A stretch of DNA of 64,000 bases from the NCBI RefSeq assembly GCF_001611555.1, contig NZ_LSGP01000017.1, forward strand, positions 124,001-188,000, written 5' to 3'. Below, in pieces: positions 59,166 to 64,000 of this stretch (position 1 is the stretch's first letter; each line of letters begins with the position of its first letter). The position numbers were made by a program, and so were the translations under genes. Source of the DNA: Anaerosporomusa subterranea (GTDB lineage Bacteria; Bacillota; Negativicutes; Sporomusales; Acetonemataceae). The notes under the pieces are model-generated. The model worked only from the letters and a program-made list of their open reading frames with translations, ran no database searches and was not told the origin of the DNA.

Positions 59166-59290
59166 TTTATCCTTCGCACAGCCTATAAGACCCCGCCTTC
59201 TTAGGTCAGGGATTAACAGGCTGTAGCTCGAAATAAGTGCGACTAAGATTCAGATGGAGTTAAAACTCCACCTGAATCAAGTCTTACTTT
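59166..59290. repeat. Composite repeat family B, copy 2
   Basis: Part 1 (59167-59231) matches 54421-54485; part 2 (59236-59290) matches 54548-54585 and the arms at 50545-50595. Part 2 is a strong hairpin: GACTAAGATTCAGATGGAG against CTCCACCTGAATCAAGTC. Confidence 0.8.
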
Positions 59291-59299
59291 ATAAGTTGT

Positions 59300-59487
59300 G
59301 AAACAGACGAGGTTACATTTCCACAGAGGAAAGGAGGTCACACAGAGGTCGCAGAGGAGTAGTGTCTATTTTGCCAGCTATGGCTGGCCCTAAACCTTAG
59401 TCCTCTGTGTCCTCTTTATCACTCTGCGTCCTCTGTGGAATGGTGCCCTGTACTTCCCCAAAGACCGTCGCCTGGCTTTTCTTATTT
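59300..59487. repeat. Family A hairpin repeat, copy 4
   Basis: Tandem CAGAGG/GGAGG units (59320-59360), centre TTGCCAGCTATGGCTGGCCC, complementary CCTCTGTG/CTCTGCG units (59400-59440), right flank TGGTGCCCTGTACTTCCCCA then TTTTCTTA. It adjoins the 3' end of the lipase gene. Confidence 0.8.
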
Positions 59488-59488
59488 G

Positions 59489-60805
59489 TTACTTTTTAAG
59501 CCATATGACTTGTTCGGAAGTCATTTCTCTCAAAGAATGGATAAAGGCTTCTAATGGGGTTAGGTTGTACGTTGCCGCTGAGTAAATGGCGACATCGACG
59601 ACAGCACCGCTGGCTACCTCATAGACAGTCTGCGTTAAATTAACATGATATATATTTTTTTCTTGTTTTAGCGTCATAGAGCTAACCTCAGGAACGATCG
59701 CCCAGCGACAACCGGCAGCGATGGCCTTTTCTCGCCAGCTACCGCCGCTATCTTTACTTTCAATTACATATTCAGGCAGTTTTTTTCGGTATTCATCCCA
59801 AAGCGCTTCGCGCATATACCAAAAGTCTTTTTCCGGAGTACTAGAGAGGTTGTTGTTCAGCGAGGCAATATAAACTCCACCGGCTGTTTTAATATTCTCT
59901 GTGGGCAGCTCAACGCCGTCGTTAATCGCTTGCTGCCGTTTATCATAATAGTTTTTAATTGCTAAATCCACATAGCCAACTAGTTTATGCGGTTCATCAA
60001 GCGTGGGCGGTATGGTCCATTTTATTTCCCGGCCAAATTGTGTATAACCGCCGGATATGGTTTGCAGTACGCCGGTTACCGGATCGCCGTCTATGACCAC
60101 ACGTGTCAAGTTGAGAACCGGCTCATATTGGCTGGAGAAGGCGTCATTACCTACTGCGGGAGCACCGAAGGTGATGACTTCGATTTGCTCAGGATTTACT
60201 CCCATGCTGATGAGCCCGGCGCCAGCCAGTGTAGCTGCTGCACCACCTAGGCTGTGGCCGGTGAGATACAAGGTATAGTCTTTATTATTAGCAAGTAGGT
60301 CAGGCAGTGAGATCAGGGAGACGTCGCTTACTTTGCGTAGTTTTGCAGTCGGCCCAGCCTGCCATAACTCATTAAAGCCGCGATGAACTTTTGGCTGTGT
60401 ATCCGGGACATCCTTTTTGGCAGCGTTGGCGACAAACTCTTCCGGCGCGGCGCCGGCAAAATACACTTTTTCTACCTTAAGATTCTGCTTTATATCTTCT
60501 GTAGTTTCTGTACCAGCAATCGCAACAATATATATGTCTTTGCCGTCTGCACCTTCTTTGTTGGCGATAAGAAAACGCGGACCAGGGTGTCCTTGATCCT
60601 GTACGTAGTGGTTAATTTTCCAGCCATCTTGCTGTAAATAGCGGCTAGCCAGAGCGCCGGTCCTATCGTTGTAGGCGGCAGCGCTGGCGCCGGCTGCAAT
60701 ATACAGTTTATAGGCTGTCTCATATTCTGACTTCGCTTCAGTATGACCAGTTGTTGGTGCATATAGCATCAAGCTGCAAAGCAGCAATAGTAAAAATCGT
60801 TTCAT
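59489..60805 (-). CDS. Exported class 3 lipase
   Basis: A 438-residue secreted lipase/esterase. The signal peptide (residues 1-21) ends near GHTEA. The alpha/beta-hydrolase core has VAIAGTET, VHRGFNELW and the nucleophile elbow GHSLGGAAATL (Ser near 187), with catalytic Asp in IDGDPVTG and the late His in the class 3 pattern. The C-terminal 130 residues are an extra, unrecognised region. It probably hydrolyses lipids or esters outside the cytoplasm. Family A repeats lie at both its ends; its 3' end adjoins copy 4. Confidence 0.85.
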   Translation of the reverse strand: MKRFLLLLLCSLMLYAPTTGHTEAKSEYETAYKLYIAAGASAAAYNDRTGALASRYLQQDGWKINHYVQDQGHPGPRFLIANKEGADGKDIYIVAIAGTETTEDIKQNLKVEKVYFAGAAPEEFVANAAKKDVPDTQPKVHRGFNELWQAGPTAKLRKVSDVSLISLPDLLANNKDYTLYLTGHSLGGAAATLAGAGLISMGVNPEQIEVITFGAPAVGNDAFSSQYEPVLNLTRVVIDGDPVTGVLQTISGGYTQFGREIKWTIPPTLDEPHKLVGYVDLAIKNYYDKRQQAINDGVELPTENIKTAGGVYIASLNNNLSSTPEKDFWYMREALWDEYRKKLPEYVIESKDSGGSWREKAIAAGCRWAIVPEVSSMTLKQEKNIYHVNLTQTVYEVASGAVVDVAIYSAATYNLTPLEAFIHSLREMTSEQVIWLKK

Positions 60806-60854
60806 TTCTAAAACCCCACCTGTAGTGTTACCTAGTATAAATGAGAGGGAAAGG

Positions 60855-61045
60855 ACGGGTTACGCTTAACCGCAGAGTACGCAGAGTACGCAGAGTTCGC
60901 AGAGGGAACTGCAGAGGGCTACGGTTTCACCCTTCCAGCTGATCTGGAAAATAAAGGCCAGTAACCCTCATCGGACCCTCCGCATACTCTGCGTACTCTG
61001 CGGTTAACGGCGCCCCGTACTCCACAACCGCTAGCGGCCTTTCTT
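60855..61045. repeat. Family A hairpin repeat, copy 5
   Basis: Left arm of TACGCAGAG units (60865-60905) and right arm CTCCGCATACTCTGCGTACT then CTGCGGTTAACGG, right flank GCGCCCCGTACTCC and CTTTCTTA. The unit sequence differs from copies 2-4 but the plan and right flank are the same. It adjoins the 3' end of ftsH. Confidence 0.8.
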
Positions 61046-62894
61046 ACTTGTTAAGCGCCGACTGGGGATTTTGCTCGCCTGCGAGAATTTCCATAAACTC
61101 TTCGCCGGTAATGGTTTCTTTTTCTAACAAGTAGCGAGCCAGCTCGTGCAGTTTATCTATGTTGTCTTTAAGAATTTCGGCTGCTTTTTCGTGTGCCTGC
61201 TTGATAATGGCCAGAACCTCTTCGTCAATCTTGGTTGCTGTCTCGGATGAACAGGCCAGAGATGCATCGCCGCCAAGATATTGATTGTTGACTGTTTCTA
61301 GAGCCATCATGTCAAACTTTTTGCTCATACCGAATCGTGTCACCATCGCTCTCGCGATCTTTGTCACCTGTTCGATGTCGTTGGCTGCGCCAGAGGTAAA
61401 GGTATTAAAAATTAACTCTTCTGCCGTGCGACCGCCGGTAAAGGTGACGATCTTGTTGAAAGCCTGTTCTTTGCTCATCAGCACGTGTTCGCTTTCCTCT
61501 ACCTGCATGGTGTAACCGAGTGCGCCAGAGGTACGGGGAATGATAGTGATTTTATGCACAGGTGCAGAGTCGGACTGCTTTGCTGCTACTAGTGCGTGGC
61601 CAATTTCGTGGTAAGCGATAATTTCCTTTTCCTTAGGAGCAATGACCGCGCCCTTGCGCTGATAGCCTGCAATGACCACTTCGACACTTTCTTCCAGATC
61701 GTTTTGGCTGACAAGTGTTCTGCCACATTTGACAGCACGCAAAGCACCCTCGTTGATAATATTGGCAAGCTCTGCGCCTGAAGCGCCAGCGGTTGCTCGG
61801 GCAATAGCGTTAAAATTAATATCTTGGTTCATCTTAATCTTCTGGGCATGTACCTTCAAAATCGCTTCACGGCCAGCGAGATCCGGCAGTTCCACCGGAA
61901 TCCGGCGGTCAAACCGGCCGGGGCGGAGCAACGCTTTATCCAAGCTTTCCGGTCGATTGGTAGCAGCGAGGATGACAACGCCCTTTTTACCGTCAAAGCC
62001 GTCCATCTCAGTCAATAGTTGATTCAAGGTCTGTTCGCGTTCGTCATTGCCACCAATGCCGCCGTTGCCACGTTTTTTGCCAATCGTGTCAATTTCATCG
62101 ATGAAGACAATGCACGGCGCTTTTTCATTGGCTTGTTTAAACAGGTCACGCACCTTGGCAGCACCCATGCCGACAAACATTTCCACAAAATCCGAGCCAG
62201 ATATCGAGAAGAACGGGACCTGGGCTTCGCCTGCAACCGCCTGTGCCAGCAGAGTTTTACCTGTGCCGGGAGGGCCGACCAACAGCGCCCCTTTTGGTAG
62301 ATTTGCGCCAATTTCAGCATATTTGTCAGGATTGTGCAGAAAATCGACAATCTCATTCAACGCTTCTTTTGCTTCATCCTGGCCAGCTACGTCAACAAAC
62401 GTCTTGCCAGTCTGCGCTTTCACATAGATTTTCGCATTGCTCTTGCCAAAGGTCATGGCATTGATACCGCCACCCATGCGCTTTTGCATTTGACGGGCAA
62501 AGAGTTGTCCAATGCCAACAAAGAAGATAATCGGTAGTATCCAGGTTAAGAGAAAGTTTAGTAAGGGTGAATTTTCTCTGGGAATAACTTGATGGAATTG
62601 GACGCCCGCATTGTGCAGACGGTTGACCAACTCAGGGTCGTTCATCCGGCCTGTTAGAAACGCGCTGTCTTTGCCAGATTCGTCTTTTACGACAAATACG
62701 ATCTGCGTATCATGGATTTCTACCGATTTGACAACTCCGCTGCTAATTTGCGTGAGAAAAGTACCGTAATCTACCTCGGTAGGCTTTTGTTGTAGCAATC
62801 CCGGTAAGCCTAAAGCATTTAGAACCATGAGAATTAGCATAGTTACAACATAATAATAAATCAACGGCTTTTTCGGTGCCTTTTGTTCTTCCAT
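61044..62894 (-). CDS. ftsH: ATP-dependent zinc metalloprotease FtsH
   Basis: A 616-residue membrane protease. Two membrane helices (about 11-33 and 112-132) flank a short periplasmic domain; the AAA+ domain has Walker A GPPGTGKT (207-214), FIDEIDTIG (Walker B) and the second region of homology [11 protein letters not shown]; the protease domain has the zinc site HEIGH (429-433) and the third ligand in [11 protein letters not shown]. It degrades unstable membrane and regulatory proteins. It follows a MarR gene by 16 bases on the same strand, so expression is probably tied to that regulator, unlike a housekeeping ftsH. Another ftsH may exist elsewhere. Confidence 0.95.
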   Translation of the reverse strand: MEEQKAPKKPLIYYYVVTMLILMVLNALGLPGLLQQKPTEVDYGTFLTQISSGVVKSVEIHDTQIVFVVKDESGKDSAFLTGRMNDPELVNRLHNAGVQFHQVIPRENSPLLNFLLTWILPIIFFVGIGQLFARQMQKRMGGGINAMTFGKSNAKIYVKAQTGKTFVDVAGQDEAKEALNEIVDFLHNPDKYAEIGANLPKGALLVGPPGTGKTLLAQAVAGEAQVPFFSISGSDFVEMFVGMGAAKVRDLFKQANEKAPCIVFIDEIDTIGKKRGNGGIGGNDEREQTLNQLLTEMDGFDGKKGVVILAATNRPESLDKALLRPGRFDRRIPVELPDLAGREAILKVHAQKIKMNQDINFNAIARATAGASGAELANIINEGALRAVKCGRTLVSQNDLEESVEVVIAGYQRKGAVIAPKEKEIIAYHEIGHALVAAKQSDSAPVHKITIIPRTSGALGYTMQVEESEHVLMSKEQAFNKIVTFTGGRTAEELIFNTFTSGAANDIEQVTKIARAMVTRFGMSKKFDMMALETVNNQYLGGDASLACSSETATKIDEEVLAIIKQAHEKAAEILKDNIDKLHELARYLLEKETITGEEFMEILAGEQNPQSALNK

Positions 62895-62910
62895 AAAGCT
62901 TTTCCTCCAT

Positions 62911-63363
62911 TTACTTATGGCTCAGTTCGCTCATTTCCTGAATAAACGAACTGAGCTTTTTCATTCCGGCAATAACCGCTCTGAACTCATCTTCTGGTTT
63001 ATTCTCCAAAAAGGAGCCATATTTTGCTTCTAGAGCATCGCCGATTTTTTGAACTGTTACGACGCCAAGATTAGTGAGCGTCAAATTTACACAGCGTTCA
63101 TCTTCTGGGTTTCGAATACGTTGTATAAGCCCCAATTTTTCTAATTTCTTGCACATAGCAGAGGCATTGCCGCTGGCAAGGCCAATTGCGGTGCCAACGC
63201 TTCCTACTGTATGATGTCCAATTTGTTTAATTTCAACAAGAATACGGGTCTGCATCATGGTCAAACCTTGCTCTTCGACAATCGGACGAAACGTACTATC
63301 CATATATTCCGAAATCGTTCGTAAGAAGTCCCACATTTCTTTTTTAAAAACCATGCTGTTCAT
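62911..63363 (-). CDS. MarR-family regulator
   Basis: A 150-residue MarR-type regulator: winged helix with LTMMQTRILVEIKQIGHHTV, SVGTAIGLASGNASAMCKKL and a wing with RNPEDERCVNLTLT. It probably autoregulates through the 13-base inverted repeat upstream (63397-63435) and so controls ftsH. ATG 63363 follows GGAGG five bases away; in-frame codons to 63447 run into the operator region and are less likely. A ligand is not readable. Confidence 0.9.
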   Translation of the reverse strand: MNSMVFKKEMWDFLRTISEYMDSTFRPIVEEQGLTMMQTRILVEIKQIGHHTVGSVGTAIGLASGNASAMCKKLEKLGLIQRIRNPEDERCVNLTLTNLGVVTVQKIGDALEAKYGSFLENKPEDEFRAVIAGMKKLSSFIQEMSELSHK

Positions 63364-63396
63364 GTTGGCCTCCAATGATTTACAAAGCTCTAACAA

Positions 63397-63435
63397 TTTA
63401 TCTATATAATATATATAATATGTTATATAGATAAA
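63397..63435 (-). promoter_or_regulatory. Operator/promoter of the marR-ftsH operon
   Basis: TTTATCTATATAA (63397-63409) and TTATATAGATAAA (63423-63435) are a perfect 13-base inverted repeat with a 13-base AT-rich centre, about 35 bases upstream of the marR start. Confidence 0.7.
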
Positions 63436-63596
63436 ATTGTCAATCATAGTAGCTAATAGTAATAGTAATGCGCGATTCCTGCCAGATTTCGGCAGGAAAC
63501 TAAGTGCTGATGTCGAAAGTTGTTGTTGATTTTACAAATATTTCTGATAAATAGCAATGACGAGGCTGTTAAAAAGAAGCATGGAGGTACGCGGGT

Positions 63597-64000
63597 ATGC
63601 AAATCGGGAAATGGGGTCGGGGAGATCGCTCGAGGAAATCGTTTTCGATAGCTTCTCCTAACCCGCAGGACTTCTGTGACAATCTGAAGGATAAACAATT
63701 TCGACAACTTTTCGAATCGATGAATGAAGGCTTCGTGCTGTACGAAATGATTGTTAACAGTCAAGGTAAGGTCGTCGATGCCCGCATTCTAAGCACCAAT
63801 CCGGCCTATGAACGGCAGTTCGGCTGGAGGCGTGAGCAAGTTATTGGCAAGCGCCTCTCTGAGCTAAGCCCTATTGTGAATTCCGCTTGGCTTGAGAAGT
63901 ATGAGCAGATTGTCAAAACCGGTCAGCCCTTGACTATTGAGGAATACTCGCCGCTTGCAGACCGATGGTTATTGGCAAACGCTTATACACCCGGCCCCGG
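63597..64000 (+). CDS. PAS-domain sensor protein (partial, runs off the window)
   Basis: At least 134 codons from ATG 63597, with GGAGG nine bases before it. After a polar start (to residue 30), a PAS domain begins: QFRQLFESMNEGFVLYEMIV, DARILSTNPAYERQFGWRRE and QVIGKRLSELSP are the typical N-cap, alpha and G-x-x-x-xL elements. Such a module usually heads a histidine kinase, GGDEF or sigma-54 regulator; the output domain lies beyond 64000. It diverges from marR-ftsH. Confidence 0.8.
   Translation, partial: MQIGKWGRGDRSRKSFSIASPNPQDFCDNLKDKQFRQLFESMNEGFVLYEMIVNSQGKVVDARILSTNPAYERQFGWRREQVIGKRLSELSPIVNSAWLEKYEQIVKTGQPLTIEEYSPLADRWLLANAYTPGP

Noticed and set aside
60865..61015. CRISPR-like or tandem-repeat array of CGCAGAGTA units
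   Set aside because: The units are contiguous without spacers and are followed by their complements, so they form a hairpin, not an array.

Overview
The window looks like chromosomal DNA of a spore-forming, Gram-negative-walled Firmicute (class Negativicutes, probably Sporomusaceae). This is an inference. It rests on Firmicute-type regulation (a tryptophan T-box, a c-di-GMP-I riboswitch, a SigH-like sigma factor) found together with several sigma-54 enhancer-binding regulators, many PAS/GGDEF/chemotaxis signalling proteins and anaerobic carboxylate metabolism. No rRNA, tRNA, CRISPR array, prophage or intact insertion sequence was recognised.

Layout. 1-6.5 kb: a hexokinase tail, a phosphoesterase, CCA-adding enzyme, and convergent NagZ-type and PBP4B/YfeW-type cell-wall genes meeting at a long hairpin. 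6.5-11.2 kb: a PrpR-type sigma-54 activator behind a multi-hairpin attenuator-like leader, then a dehydrogenase and an organic-anion carrier behind a sigma-54 promoter. 11.2-22.9 kb: DoxX, a histidine kinase, a chemoreceptor, YigZ, a riboswitch-controlled diguanylate cyclase, an exonuclease, a SigH-like factor, an iron-sulfur QueG-like protein and hydrolases. 22.9-25 kb: a lone trpB behind a Trp T-box. 25-28.8 kb: secreted and membrane proteins of unknown role, one with a perfect-period 43-residue duplication. 28.8-35.2 kb: a second sigma-54 activator and its probable target operon (two CoA-transferase subunits, an acyl-CoA dehydrogenase without the usual catalytic glutamate, and an unrecognised polytopic membrane protein). 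35.6-39.8 kb: periplasmic asparaginase, then a GntR-controlled four-carbon sugar-acid operon. 39.9-42.7 kb: a secreted protein, an SGNH hydrolase and an EamA exporter. 42.7-46.1 kb: an AT-rich island with a WYL regulator, a flavin/PNPOx protein, a DJ-1/PfpI protein and decayed gene fragments. 46.1-64 kb: DUF401 permease, KdgK, a DapF homologue with both catalytic cysteines changed to serine, lrgAB with a divergent LysR gene, a Bcr/CflA exporter, a histidine kinase homologue without its phospho-accepting histidine overlapping a GGDEF gene, a ZIP transporter, a lipase, a marR-ftsH pair and the start of a PAS sensor.

The spaces between genes carry at least three families of interspersed elements: hairpins built of short tandem units with conserved flanks (five copies), a composite palindromic repeat (two to three copies), and remnants of REP-associated (RAYT-type) transposases. 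The least explained signals are the structured leaders at 6603-6716 and 11258-11516, the sigma-54 CoA-transferase operon, the Cys-to-Ser DapF homologue, the His-less kinase with its overlapping cyclase, and a 40-residue small protein at 53990-54112.
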